From assembly GCA_009746045.1 (NCBI GenBank), contig RPFO01000103.1:1176121-1240120 (forward strand): DNA of 64,000 bases, in the 5' to 3' direction. The DNA comes from Mesostigma viride (lineage: Eukaryota; Streptophyta; Mesostigmatophyceae; Mesostigmatales; Mesostigmataceae). Numbering within the stretch: position 1 is the first letter of the stretch; every line of letters starts with the position of its first letter. Below the pieces are notes generated by a model. It ran no database searches. It had not been told where the DNA came from and saw nothing but the letters and a program-made list of their open reading frames with translations. Shown here piece by piece: positions 44,094-54,675 of the stretch. The position numbers and the translations under genes are program-made.

Positions 44094-46092
44094 CACCGAG
44101 GCGACATGAGGGGTAGGTGGCACAGCAGCAACAGACGCCACACCTGGCGCGCCTGAAGCAGGCGACTGGGACGCCATGAAGGCCCCGAATGCCGAGGCTA
44201 AGGACTGGATCTGGGCCTGCATTGCAGACACAGTAGCCGCAAGGTGGTCAGGCATGCGAACAGCAGTATGAAAGAGGTAGGCATAATAAGGTTCATCATC
44301 CGGTAGTTCACCATAAGGGGTTACACCAATAGTGGTAGGAACTAGAGTAGTATTGAGAACATCTAAGTGACTCCTCGAAAAAGGAGTAATCTGCGCGGCG
44401 GGAGAGGGCAATGATCAGGTACTATGTTATCTACACCATGTGTTATCATACTGAAGTTTAAAAGGGGAAAACTGTGCTAAAAACTCCATCCAGCGCGCTT
44501 GACGAGGGGTAAGGTTGGGTTGGGAGAGAAGATGGGTAAGGGGACGATGGTCCGTTTGTATAACTAATCTATATAAAGGATCTATCTCACAGGGTTCATT
44601 CAGGCAAACATCAAATTGGGCACCTTTAAGAAAGTGCTGCCACGCGTGGCAACAATACACCACAGCTAAGAGTTCCTGCTGGTGTACGGGATAGTTACGC
44701 TCCGCGGGGAGCATTGTCCTAGAGATATACTCAATTGGCTGTAAGTAAGCCCTGACCCTCATCCTGGAGAAGGACTCCCCCTATAGCTACCTTACTAGCG
44801 TCTGTAGCTACCACAAAGGGTTTGGTAGTATCGGGTAGGATGAGTACGGGAGGTGAGAATTACCCATAACAGGCCTAAGCACTTCATTCATCAACATTTG
44901 AAAAGAGGCAGGAGAATTACAGAGTCCCATAACCGCTACTCTAAACTGATAATGACCAAAAGGGGTAGCAAAGGCGGTTTTATGACAATCCTCGGGCGCT
45001 ATACGCAGTTGCCAAAAACCATCTGCACAATCCAGTACAGTGAAACAGGTAGAACCTTTAACCTTATTAAATATATCATCAATACGAGGTAGAGGGTATT
45101 TAGACTTCACAGTGATATCATTTAACTTCCTATAATCAGTAACTAAACGAAACTTGCCATTTGGCTTAGGGACTAACAGGACACCAGCTGAGTAGGGGGA
45201 GTTACTAGGCTCTATCAATCTTGCTTCTAATAGTGACACTAAAATCTGTTTTAGTTCCTTTAACTCGGTAGGGCCCATTCGATACATCGGAGAGTGCGTA
45301 GTAGGAACTGCACCGTCCTTAATAACTACACGGTGTAAAACAGAACGAGGTCGAGGAGGATAAGAAGGAGTCTTTTCTTCAAAAACTTTGGAGGAATCCA
45401 TCACAGCCATGTATATCTTACTATTTCGTTTTCAGAAAATCCCACCCCTATTGTATCCACTGTATTCACCTCTATATCCACACTATTATTAGGGATAGGT
45501 ATCTCCTGTACTTCTAACTGAAGGAACATACATAATAATATATATCCATATTCCTTTCCCCTCCCACTGAGGACTTATGCTCACGTGACGCAGTCACGTG
45601 TCTATTAATTAATTAATTAATCCATATTCCTTTAGTTCAGATCGCAATTCATCATTGGACATTAATACTTCAGGTATAGGTCGTACAGGAGGATCAACAG
45701 GTGTAGGAGGAGTAATATCGACCAAGGATAAATTTTCTACTCTATAATGACGTTCCGGTACCCAGTAAGAGCTATCTGGAAACCAAATGACCATGGTATC
45801 ATAATTAATAGTAATCTTATTATCCTGGTGCCAATGTAATCCTAGTAATACATCAGCGGTAGTGATAGGGCCTATAGTGGCCGTCAGGTTGACAGTACGT
45901 CCTTGTATATGACCAGGGGAAGGGATACCGTACCCGGGGAATGACTGGTGCGACCGTCAGCATAATGGACAGTGACAGGTTTGGTGTGAGGGATAGGGAC
46001 TAGTCCTAAACGCCTAACTAGGGCCTCGCTCACAAAGGAGCTAGCCGCACCGCTATCCACTATAACACAGAGACATTCAGAAGTTCATCAGC
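44094..46092 (-). pseudogene. proximal ORF3 and pol remains of element B
   Basis: On the minus strand: protease and start of pol (to 45,794), RT (GKFRLVTDYRKLND, 45,410-44,870), RNase H (HQQELLAVVYCCHAW), then VRMPD fused to LAATVSAMQAQIQSL of ORF3 near 44,258. Compared with A, about 0.5 kb of RT including the YLDD box is missing near 44,860, and everything from the pol tail through the chromodomain to ORF3 is missing near 44,258. A 62-bp LINE end interrupts it at 45,558. No active enzyme can be made. Confidence 0.8.
45558..45619 (+). mobile_element. 62-bp LINE 3' end with target duplication
   Basis: The insert carries GAGGACTTATGCTCACGTGA, the hairpin CACGTGAC-GCA-GTCACGTG, TCTA and a (TTAA)n tail. 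It is identical to the 3' end of the LINE at 8,777 (reverse complement). It is flanked by ATCCATATTCCTTT (45,544-45,557 and 45,620-45,633), which occurs once in the matching place of element A. So it is a real, extremely short insertion. Confidence 0.9.
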
Positions 46093-47660
46093 ATGCAATT
46101 AAGAAGGGGTCTACAACAGTGGGAGGGACGGTTAATTAAGCCACCATTCAAAAACATAAGAGGACGGACACGTAGTGGTAGGGATGATTCAGCTCCTACA
46201 GAAGTTATAAAAACAGGCAGGCAAAAATTATTATCTGGGGTACTATCTAAGGACCTCAGTCCAGGTTACCCCCGGCTGACAGGCCTACTGTTCCCCCTCC
46301 CCCCCCACATCCATATTGGGACTAACCCCGAAGAAGTCCCTGGCGAAAAAGCCACTGCTGGAGGGTCACGAGGGAGCGAAGAGGGTGCAGGAGCCTGATT
46401 ATCATAGGGGAACCCTGGGGGTCCTGTCTGCACAGCATTCAGCCTACTAGGGGTAGCTGAGGGAATGCGTCACGACTCTGTGTTCTGGGTAAGCAACATA
46501 ATAAAAGTGAAAAACTGTTGAGGGGTAGACTTGACATCCAACTTGGGAAGGTTACCAAAGAGGGGAAGAGCAGGGGGCTTAGGAGGATGGGAAGAATCAG
46601 ATTTCCCCATAGGACCACTGTCTTCAACTGCTACATAAGAGGGATAGAAAGAAGGAAGAGGAAAGGTTTTGGATAGGGGTCTAGAAGGGGCCACCGTTTC
46701 AGGATGGTGCCCATAGGAGAAGGGAACAGTATATTGTTCACGAAGGGAGGAGTAGGCAAAATGATCATAATTTCTGTCATCTAGAGGCATGGTGCTGAAA
46801 TCACTATTAACTTCTAACTCAGCCACACGGGTAGGGACCTGGGCAGCCTCGTAGGCCGTATCAGGGTATAGGACCAAGAAGCAGGAGGATAAAATGGAAC
46901 TGCACTAGGGCGACCAGAAGGGCCGACAGGGGCAGAAGTACGACCCGTGTTGTAAGCAGGGATGGAAGGCACAGGGTGAGGAGGAGGCCTAGAAGCATTG
47001 TCAGGGAGTGAGGACCTAATTGAGGGTTGAGCCAAGGTTGCAGGAGGGGCAGGGGCCTGGTTCAGGGTAAAAGAGGGGTCATCACTAAATCTGACACGTT
47101 GTTCAAAGGTAGGTGGGGTAAGAGTGGGACGACGGCGACCACCAGTAGTATAGGAGAAGGAGGTGAGGTACGCAAGTTACCTTGAGGAGTGAGATGGTGC
47201 ACCGTTTCTAAGCTAGGAGTCCCGTCGGTTACCACGAGTATTGTTGTTACTATTGTTATTATTAGTAGTATTGTTAGTGTTATTAGTATTATTGGTAGGT
47301 ATAGGCGACATATCTCCACCCACTGGATCCATGTTTAATTAATTAAAAAGAAAAAGCAATGAAAGTTGCCTTAAGAAAAGGATAGGAATCTAAATTGAAG
47401 CCAGGAAGGCAAAAGGAAAAACCTTGAATGTCTCAAGCAAAGAAAACAAATAGAATCAATCCTTTTTAACCACAGTAATGGATAGGAACCAAACTCTAAG
47501 GTGAGAGGGGTATCTGCACTAGAAGAGGATGCAACACGTCGAGGGGGAGAAGAAGGAGGGGTAGCAAAAACTAGGGATTCCACGGGAGGACGACCATGAG
47601 GAATAGGGCGTACGTGTAGGCCTAAATCTGATTCGCTATGGTCTTTAAGAGAAAGGGTTG
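46093..47660 (-). pseudogene. gag and hybrid-binding ORF remains of element B
   Basis: Minus-strand frames match gag of A (LEVNSDFSTMPLDDRNYDHF, SGPMGKSDSSHPPKPPALPL). About 0.7 kb including the gag core and zinc knuckle is missing near 46,470, where NTES runs into the Pro-rich tail. At 47,371-47,655 the tail of the hybrid-binding ORF is recognisable (SLVFATPPSSPP, ADTPLTLEFGS). Similarity to element A ends near 47,655, so the leader and the 5' LTR are lost. Confidence 0.75.
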
Positions 47661-47689
47661 GAGTTAGATAACTTCCGACGCACCGGCGC

Positions 47690-47960
47690 GTTAATTATCT
47701 AAGTACCCTTGATTAAGGAATCGCTCGCCGGAACCTAGAGGGTTGCCTGGAACAGCCAGGTTAATTACGAGGCAGAGTGCCGGATGCGTAATTAGCAGCT
47801 GGGTTAATTACGAGGCAGGGTGCCGGATGCGTAATTTAAGGCTGTGATAATTACGAGGCAGGGTGCCAGATGCGTAATTAAGGCTGCGAGCAACCAGAGC
47901 TGCGGAGCGTAATTAATTACGAGGCTTAGTCGCCGGAGTCGTAATGAATTACGGCAGGGG
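47690..47960. repeat. array of short hairpins built on TAATTACG/CGTAATTA
   Basis: About five units of roughly 44 bp each carry TTAATTACGAGGCAG, a GTGCCGGATG-like middle and CGTAATTA. Each can therefore fold into a hairpin with an AT-rich stem and a GGC/GCC inner stem. Copies start near 47,761, 47,804 and 47,848, with decayed ones after. It abuts the truncated end of element B. Confidence 0.7.
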
Positions 47961-49984
47961 TAGTTCGCCCGTTCTCTCACCCATGCGCCAAGTTTAAGTT
48001 AAGTACCGCAATAACGGTACTTTTTATCACTTGCGCTATTACTTATTTGCAGACATAGTGTAGTAAAAAGTAATAGCTAAAGGCTAATCAACTTCTAGCT
48101 TGTCTTGCGAGGCTTGTCCGCCACATGGTCAGCATAGCATAACTTGGCATGCTTGCCCAAGGGTCCGCACACGTTCACACAGAGGGGGGCAGCGGCGGAG
48201 CACTACAGGCAGCAATAGCCTGCAGTGAGTATTGCACGCAATCACATGGAGCCCACAACCTTCTATTACGAGCACGGACCAGGATCATGCATTATTATGA
48301 TGTTACTAATTAAACTTCCAAGCGCTTAGCTTCGCGCACATAGCCCCAATATCTACGTAGTCATGGTGTATTCTGACAGGGGTTTGCTGCCGCAGCAGCA
48401 GATGAACAGCACATGGCAAGATATACGAGCATAACTGAACACCATTTGCACAGTTCTCTAGACCTCTAGCTTGATTATTGGGGTTTGCAAGCCTGCAACA
48501 TGGCCAGCATGCAGGCAGGAGTTACTGCCATGCTTCTAATGGAAAGCAAACACATCTACACAGCGGGGGCCAGCCGCGGAGCACTGGACGAAGTAATATA
48601 GCCTGACTTACGTCACTTCGGCACTAGGCGCCGATAGGCAGCTAGAAACTGGCGATATCACAAGCCAATCGATGCCATTACCTTTCTACCACCAGAACGC
48701 AATTACCTTTCACACCCCTCGTCACACCCGAGATCATTAAGCACGCATATGCGTTGGCGCAGGACGTGGCTGCATCAGAAAAGCTGTCCAAGCGTTTTCA
48801 AGTTGTCAGGAATCGATGCAGCCCGCTAATCTGGCCGGACAGTCGCTCTATGCGTCGTCCGTTGACGTATGAAAGCGGCTGCAGCGCGCGTTTATTGTCC
48901 GCAACCCAGTTTTTCCCACCTGAAAACACCCCTTCTAATTTCTAAGGATCCACGCCAAAAGGCTCGAAAATATAGCCAGTGCCCCTTAAGTCACGGCTGC
49001 CCCAACATCCCCCCCCCCGGGCGTTCCACTAGCCTCCTTCCCAGCATATCGTAGCACCTGCCTGCTGGCAGGCGCACTATCCACGCCATCTACGACCCAT
49101 CTGATTTTCACTAACCTGGCATTCAGCACACAAATAACGACCCCGCGACTTTACAAATCGACTGTTGACACTAATAGCGGTCGGGATAGCCTTCAGCTGC
49201 ACGGAATTTTATCTGCCCAACAACGCGATTGTACGTGGAAACAATAATGCATGGATTTGGCCAAAATGTTGCCGCCTGCACATAATTTTCAGCAACCGTC
49301 GGCCCCTGTCGACACCTATTGGTCGGGACGCTCGGCACAATCATATTCCAGATTCGCGCCACTTGCCGTACGACCCCTAGGAGGCTGTAGGACTGACCTT
49401 TCCCGCCAAAATTCATTACTTCGTAAAAGGTTCCAATTCCTGGCTTTCCTGCCTCAATTGATGAGAAAGAAGGCCTCAATTGATGAGGCTTCTGGCCTCT
49501 GGGTACATTAAATAGACATCAGACCACGCCGCACCGCTAAATACTGATTCACTGACCAGTGATGACCACTGCTAAAATACTTTTGCTGCTGGGTGGTCGT
49601 GACGTCCAGTCTGGCGAGTCTGAACATGGGGTCTATCCGTAATGAATGGACGAATATTGGCTTTTGTCACTCTTGTGAGGTGCCAAAATTGCGTCGGACG
49701 GAACTTCGTGGCGTGGTGGCCGACACTGGCGAAACGCTATCGTATCTGAAACCTATGTTAAATTCCGAAACCTACGTTAAATTCTGAAGGCTTTCGGGTA
49801 CATGCGAGTGGTGCCAGGGCTGGTTTGCCACGACTCGTCGCGCGTGCTAGAAACTGCATCGAAGTCTATGTACACCGCATATGAGCGAACTATTTATCTA
49901 CTAGTGCGTGTGACGCGAGATGCTTTTGCAGCCGCCATTGTATACAGTCCACACTTTGTACCGCCATCGCCACAGCCCGCCAGG
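47961..49984. other. intergenic region upstream of the transketolase gene
   Basis: No gene was recognised. Two segments, about 48,060-48,340 and 48,400-48,640, look like strongly diverged repeats (CAGCGGCGGAGCACTACAGG versus CAGCCGCGGAGCACTGGACG). The promoter and 5' UTR of the transketolase gene should lie in the last kilobase. I see no clear TATA box. Confidence 0.4.
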
Positions 49985-52213
49985 ATGGAGGCCGTTACAT
50001 CATGCTCTGTTACCGCCTGGGTGGCAGCGCCCGCCGCGCAGGTGGCCGATCTAGCTGCCGTGAACAATGCCTCTGCGGCCAAGGCCATGTGTGGGTTTTC
50101 GTCCGCCTTCCACGGGCTCAGCCGTCTTCGTTTCTCTGCCTCAGTAATCTTGTCCCGGCAGGCGCATAGGCCCGCCTTCAAACGCTCTGTGGCCGCCGCG
50201 GCCACCGCGGTGGACAAGGTCACGTTGGAGGCTTGCATCAACACGATCCGTTTCCTTGCAATCGATGCCGTGGAGAGGGCCACCAACGGTTATCCCGGGC
50301 TTCCTATGGGGTGCGCGCCCATGGGCTACATCCTGTTCAACGAGGCCATGAAATTCAATCCGAAGAACCCCGCGTTTTTCAACCGTGACAGGTTCGTCCT
50401 GTCGGCGGGTCATGGCGGCTTACTGCAGTACGCCCTGCTCCACCTCACCGGGTTCGACAGCATGACTCTGGAGGACCTGCAACGGTACCGTCAGTGGGGA
50501 TCCAACACCCCCGCCCACCCCGAAAATGTCAGGACCGCTGGGATCGAGATCACCACTGGGCCCCTGGGACAGGGCGTAGGTAACGCCGTCGGTATGGCCC
50601 TCGCGGAAAAACATCTGGCTGCCCGCTTCAACAAGCCTGGCTTGGAAATCGTGGACCACTACACGTACTGCCTCTTGAGCGATGGCTGCGCCATGGAGGG
50701 CGTTTCCACCGAGGCTGCGTCCCTGGCTGGCCACTGGGGCCTCGGCAAGCTCATCGCCCTGTACGACGACAACCACGTGTCCATCGACGGCCCCACGGAG
50801 CTCTCGTTCACCGAGGACGTGGCCCAGCGCTTTGCCGCGTTAGGCTGGCACACGCTCCACGTCAAGGACGGCAACCGCGACTACGGCGCCATCCGCCAGG
50901 CCATCGACGAGGCAAAGCGTGTCACCGACAAGCCCACGCTGATCCAGGTCACGACCACGATCGGCTACGGCTCGCCCAACAAGGCCGACTCGCACGTCGT
51001 GCACGGCGCCGCGTTGGGGCTCGAGGAACGAGCCGCCACGCGTGAGAATCTGGGCTGGGAGCACGACGCGCCCTTTGTGGTGCCCCCGGAAGTCCGCAAG
51101 GCGATGACGGAAGCGAGCATCGCCAGGGGTGCTGCGGCGGAGGCCGAATGGGCTACCCAGTGGACCGCTTACACCGCCAAGTACCCCAAGGAGGCCGCCG
51201 AGCTCGAGTCGATCATGACGGGCGAGCTCCCCCCCGCGTGGGAGAAGTCGCTTCCCCGTTACACGCCCGACGCGAAGGCCGAAGGTACCCGCAACATGTC
51301 CCAGACTTGCCTGAACGCGCTCGGGCAGGTGATCCCAGGGTTTCTCGGGGGCTCGGCCGACCTGGCCCCCTCGTGCATGACGCTCATGAGCATGTTCGGC
51401 GACTTCCAGAGGGGCGCGCCTGCGGGGCGCAACCTTCGTTTTGGCGCGCGGGAGCACGCGATGGGCGCCATCAGCAACGGCATCGCGCGACACAGCCCCG
51501 GGCTCGTGCCTTACTGCGCCACGTACCTCGTGTTCACCGACTACATGCGTGCGGCCATACGCATGGCGGCGATGAGCCAGTCGCGGGTTATTTACATCGG
51601 GACGCACGACTCGGTCGGGATGGGGGAGGACGGCAAGACCAACCAGCCCTCGGAGCACCTCGCATCCTTCCGGGCGATGCCGAACGTGTTCACGATGCGC
51701 CCGTGTGACGGCAATGAGACCGCGGCCATGTACGAGGTGGCGGTCGCGTCCGCGCGCACGCCGTCCCTGCTGTGCCTGACTCGCCAGAAGGTGGCCAACG
51801 TGCCCGGCTCGGATGCCAGCAAGGCCAAGCGCGGAGCGTACGTTATCTGCGACAGCCAGGGCACCCCGGACGTCATATTTCTGGCGACCGGATCCGAGGT
51901 CGAGAGCGCGGTGGCGGCCGCCAGGGCGTTGCGGGCGGAGGGCAAGAAGGCGCGTGTGGTCTCGATGCCGTGCTGGGAATTGTTTGAGAGGCAGACGGCC
52001 GAGTACCGGGAGTTGGTCCTCCCATCCGCGGTGAGGGCTCGGGTGGTCATTGAGGCCGCCTCGCGGTTTGGCTGGGAGAGGTACGCAGGCGAGCGGGCGG
52101 CGTATGTGACAGTGGACGGGTGGGGCGCCTCGGCTGCCGGCGCGCGCATCTTGGAGGAGCTTGGATTCGGCACGGATGCCATCGTCGCAAAGGCCAAGTC
52201 CGTCATGACGTAG
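49985..52213 (+). CDS. transketolase, plastid precursor
   Basis: This thiamine-diphosphate enzyme moves two-carbon units between sugar phosphates in the Calvin cycle and pentose phosphate pathway. The frame is open from 49,802, but I take the ATG at 49,985 (context CCAGGATGG). It gives 742 residues, the usual size, with a transit peptide rich in Ala and Ser ([20 protein letters not shown], about 65-70 residues). Family motifs: [60 protein letters not shown] ending [23 protein letters not shown] (catalytic Glu) and [20 protein letters not shown]. The cofactor motif reads SDG instead of GDG (Ser at about residue 232). There is no intron. It is the only uninterrupted host gene in the window. Confidence 0.97.
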   Translation: MEAVTSCSVTAWVAAPAAQVADLAAVNNASAAKAMCGFSSAFHGLSRLRFSASVILSRQAHRPAFKRSVAAAATAVDKVTLEACINTIRFLAIDAVERATNGYPGLPMGCAPMGYILFNEAMKFNPKNPAFFNRDRFVLSAGHGGLLQYALLHLTGFDSMTLEDLQRYRQWGSNTPAHPENVRTAGIEITTGPLGQGVGNAVGMALAEKHLAARFNKPGLEIVDHYTYCLLSDGCAMEGVSTEAASLAGHWGLGKLIALYDDNHVSIDGPTELSFTEDVAQRFAALGWHTLHVKDGNRDYGAIRQAIDEAKRVTDKPTLIQVTTTIGYGSPNKADSHVVHGAALGLEERAATRENLGWEHDAPFVVPPEVRKAMTEASIARGAAAEAEWATQWTAYTAKYPKEAAELESIMTGELPPAWEKSLPRYTPDAKAEGTRNMSQTCLNALGQVIPGFLGGSADLAPSCMTLMSMFGDFQRGAPAGRNLRFGAREHAMGAISNGIARHSPGLVPYCATYLVFTDYMRAAIRMAAMSQSRVIYIGTHDSVGMGEDGKTNQPSEHLASFRAMPNVFTMRPCDGNETAAMYEVAVASARTPSLLCLTRQKVANVPGSDASKAKRGAYVICDSQGTPDVIFLATGSEVESAVAAARALRAEGKKARVVSMPCWELFERQTAEYRELVLPSAVRARVVIEAASRFGWERYAGERAAYVTVDGWGASAAGARILEELGFGTDAIVAKAKSVMT

Positions 52214-52303
52214 TGAGCTTCCAGTGGGGGTGATTAGCAGGAGCAGTGAGCAGTCGCCAGGCGCTCTGCCTGCGGTGGTTTACTCAGGCGCCTGCTGATA
52301 TGA

Positions 52304-52308
52304 TGTAA
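52304..52308 (+). terminator. TGTAA poly(A) signal of the transketolase gene
   Basis: TGTAA lies 91 nt after the stop codon. It is the usual chlorophyte polyadenylation signal. The cleavage site is not known. Confidence 0.5.
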
Positions 52309-52333
52309 TTAACTAGTCAAAGGATGTAGATGA

Positions 52334-52528
52334 CTACCAGGAGTAGGTAACCGTCCAGTTGTAGTTTGTGTATATTCTCCCGATTTCTGGCCTGCGCTGG
52401 TTGTCTCCTTGATATAGCTCATATGTAAATAGCTCCTGTGGAAATAGCTCATCGTCGCTCGACGATTCGACATCCACCATCATCCCATTATGCACATCAC
52501 GGGGACTTGTGTTTCGTGACCTTCCCAT
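52334..52528 (-). other. short ORF containing a recurring repeat segment
   Basis: A 64-codon minus-strand frame reads MGRSRNTSPRDVHNGMMVDV and later YQGDNQRRPEIGR. The 12-residue QGDNQRRPEIGR stretch (about 40 bp of DNA) recurs at 38,890-38,935 (inside the CACTA-like element) and at 53,795-53,840. It may be the first exon of a transposon protein or just repeat DNA. Confidence 0.3.
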
Positions 52529-52704
52529 GGACGAAGGAGTATTTATTGTAATATAGTGTAATTAACTACATGGCTGTGGGGTAGCTTGTGTAGCTTGTGT
52601 GCAGTTGTGAGATCATTGATCCATCCCCACTGCATCGTCATTGAGGGTTTATGCTCTGGACCTTGAAACTGGATCTGGGACCTTTTGGCTACACATATTT
52701 CATT

Positions 52705-53280
52705 CTTTAATTAATTAACACGTATACTGCCTCGCCTGAGCATAAATCCTGAATGGTGTAGACATGGACATGGAGATGGAGATGGAAACTATCTAACTAA
52801 TTTGCGCTGTGTGGCGATCGGGTTGTGGGCGCCACGACCTGACCCGCTGTGCTTGCCAAATCTAGTTACACGTTGTTCCCTGTTCACCGCCGTGGGGAAG
52901 GTGTCGATCCTTTATTTGCGAGGGCTCCCTTGCGCACTAATATAGTCGAGGCAGCGTTGCGAAGTACGTGGGCCAGAGAGTGGGCGAAACTTACATCCAC
53001 AGCGTAACCGGCAAAGCACAGCGTTACCAAAGCGTCGTGGCAGTGTGATCGAGTGTTAGCAGTTAATTACCGAATCGCAAATTGCATGAGCACTGATCGA
53101 GCGGAGTGTTGATGTTAGGCACCGTACCGTCGAGGGAGTGTGCGTTATATGCATGGTCCCGAACTTGGTCACACGCGGTGCCCCCACCGAGTTGGGGGTG
53201 GTATCTACCTGCCACCAGGTTTCCCATGCACTCTGCATGTGTTCCATGTCCTCCCACTGGAGGTTCACATGTTAACACTC
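52705..53280 (-). pseudogene. diverged, rearranged LINE fragment
   Basis: On the minus strand the left end has a TTAATTAA tail and a degenerate version of the 3' UTR of the LINE at 8,777. At 52,930-53,140 it aligns with the endonuclease region of that LINE (around 11,390-11,590). At 53,155-53,275 it again matches the ORF end and 3' UTR (a decayed form of the CDQVWHS terminus). The order is scrambled, so two decayed copies or a deletion plus duplication are involved. Confidence 0.55.
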
Positions 53281-53288
53281 CTGCATGA

Positions 53289-53712
53289 TTGGCTGCAATT
53301 TGCACCAAGCCCGCCCAGCCTGGGCGATATGTCCTCACCTGGCGTGCCCCCGGCCACGCGCGGCAGGGCCGCCACCCGTGGACTTTTCGTGATAGACTCG
53401 GCATGGACATGTGCTACACTAGACGTGACGGGCTCACCCCCGGGCAGCCTCCTGGTTTGTCTGTAATATGGAGGCAGATGGTGCGCAAGGATAGGTGGCA
53501 AGTAGTGATGAAGGAGACCACCCCCAAGCCTGTGGGGGCTCCGCGTGTGACCACGCATGGCATTCATAGCGACTCGGGCCGCGGTGCCCACAACCCTGTA
53601 ACTAGGACCTAGGTAGCTTACACCATCCATTCCATCCCATGTTCCCCTCCCACTGAGGACTTATGCTCACGTGACGCAGTCACGTGTCTATTAATTAATT
53701 AATTAATTAATT
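53289..53712 (+). pseudogene. 5'-truncated LINE copy
   Basis: This matches 8,777-9,190 in reverse orientation at high identity: AQPGRYVLTWRAPG..., RQMVRKDRWQVVMKE, the 3' UTR, the CACGTGAC hairpin (53,668-53,686) and the (TTAA)n tail to 53,712. Only the last 100 codons of the polyprotein remain. Confidence 0.85.
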
Positions 53713-53794
53713 GCAACCAATTAGTTCCCCAACGTACTTGGCAGTACACGATAGTGGCCTTTTGATGCCTGGCACCTGGTTTAGAGCCCTTTGG

Positions 53795-54610
53795 CTGTAT
53801 CAAGGAGACAACCAGCGCAGGCCAGAAATCGGGAGAATCCGGACCATGGTAGCTCGAGCCTGCCGTTATCTTGTCCGCATTTTCGAATCGTTCAGGATGA
53901 TGCATATGAATATGGAGACGTCCGTCCTATAGTCAGCAAAATTGGTGCGAGAGGTCCCCAGTTCGATTCCGGTCGGATTCATTTGCAGATCGCGTTTTCC
54001 GCGTTTTCCGCGGCCTGGCACTGAACGCAAAGGTTTTCACCTTTGCGGAGTGTCTGATCAGAATATACGCTTGGCTGATTTCGATAGTACCGGCTACGCC
54101 CCCTTCTACTAAAAAGAAGGATTCAGCCGTGTTCAGCCCGTCTCACGGTGCGAGACTGAACAAGTCTCGCGTGCAGACACGTGTGTAGTACTCCTACACA
54201 CAGATCTCGAGTGATTTATCTAGTACCAAATCCGAAAGGCTTGCATCACTCCCCGGACAGGAGAACTTTTGCGGATGACTGTAGGTGTAAGTTGGCGATG
54301 CCATGGTAACCGGAGACGTCCGTCCTATAGTCAGCAAAATTGGTGCGAGAGGTCCCCAGTTCGATTCCGGTCGGATTCATTTGCAGATCGCGTTTTCCGC
54401 GTTTTCCGCGGCCTGGCACTGAACGCAAAGGTTTTCACCTTTGCGGAGTGTCTGATCAGAATATGAATATGGAGATGGAAATGTGTAGCCTTGTGCATTG
54501 AAATTATGGCTGGCTTACATGTAGAGCGACTAGATGACCTAGACGGTGGGGCCGGAAACAGCTTGCTTGATCAGGGCGTGCGTTTCGAGCCTAACTGGCC
54601 GGTAGTATAT
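53795..54610 (+). repeat. copy of a dispersed repeat also found inside the CACTA-like element
   Basis: 53,795-53,915 and 54,476-54,610 together match 38,690-38,940 (reverse complement), and the latter part also matches 37,760-37,890 (direct), for example GGGGCCGGAAACAGCTTGCT. The SINE-like element interrupts it at 53,919. Confidence 0.75.
53919..54460 (+). mobile_element. SINE candidate: two tRNA-like heads
   Basis: An insert of about 540 bp is flanked by ATATGAATATGGAGA (53,904-53,918 and 54,461-54,475). It starts and ends with copies of a 150-bp unit (about 53,915-54,066 and 54,313-54,464), identical by eye, separated by about 246 bp. Each unit starts with a 62-nt tRNA-like stretch: TATAGTCAGCAAAATTGG resembles an A box, CAGTTCGATTCCGG resembles a B box, and GTCCGTC can pair with GTCGGAT at 6 of 7 positions counting a G-U. 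The anticodon arm is missing. A small hairpin CGCAAAGGT-TTTC-ACCTTTGCG closes the unit. Confidence 0.6.
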
Positions 54611-54614
54611 ACGC

Positions 54615-54619
54615 TTACA
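54615..54619 (-). terminator. TGTAA poly(A) signal of the FKBP gene
   Basis: On the minus strand TGTAA lies 57 nt after the FKBP stop codon. This fits a chlorophyte polyadenylation signal. Confidence 0.5.
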
Positions 54620-54675
54620 AGACACGTGCTCTCTTCTATCATAATTACTCATCACAGAGCTGAACAAATTATCAT

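Larger units (their letters stand above)
23989..47660 (-). mobile_element. Ty3/gypsy element B, truncated and internally deleted, hosting element A
   Basis: Minus-strand pieces of one element flank element A: the 3' LTR and the distal part of ORF3 to the left (23,989-26,420), and the proximal ORF3, pol, gag and leader to the right (44,089-47,660). The two halves join in frame across the A insertion once one copy of GTAGT is removed. The right-hand part has lost integrase and chromodomain, about 0.7 kb of gag and about 0.5 kb of RT. The 5' LTR is missing: similarity to A stops near 47,655. Confidence 0.8.

Noticed and set aside
49802-49984. Upstream start of the transketolase frame at 49,802
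   Set aside because: It would add 61 residues before a normal transit peptide; the ATG at 49,985 gives the usual length and a better start context.
53920-53981. Functional tRNA gene
   Set aside because: Boxes and acceptor pairing are present but the anticodon arm is missing, and the same unit occurs twice within one flanked insertion, so a SINE head is the better reading.
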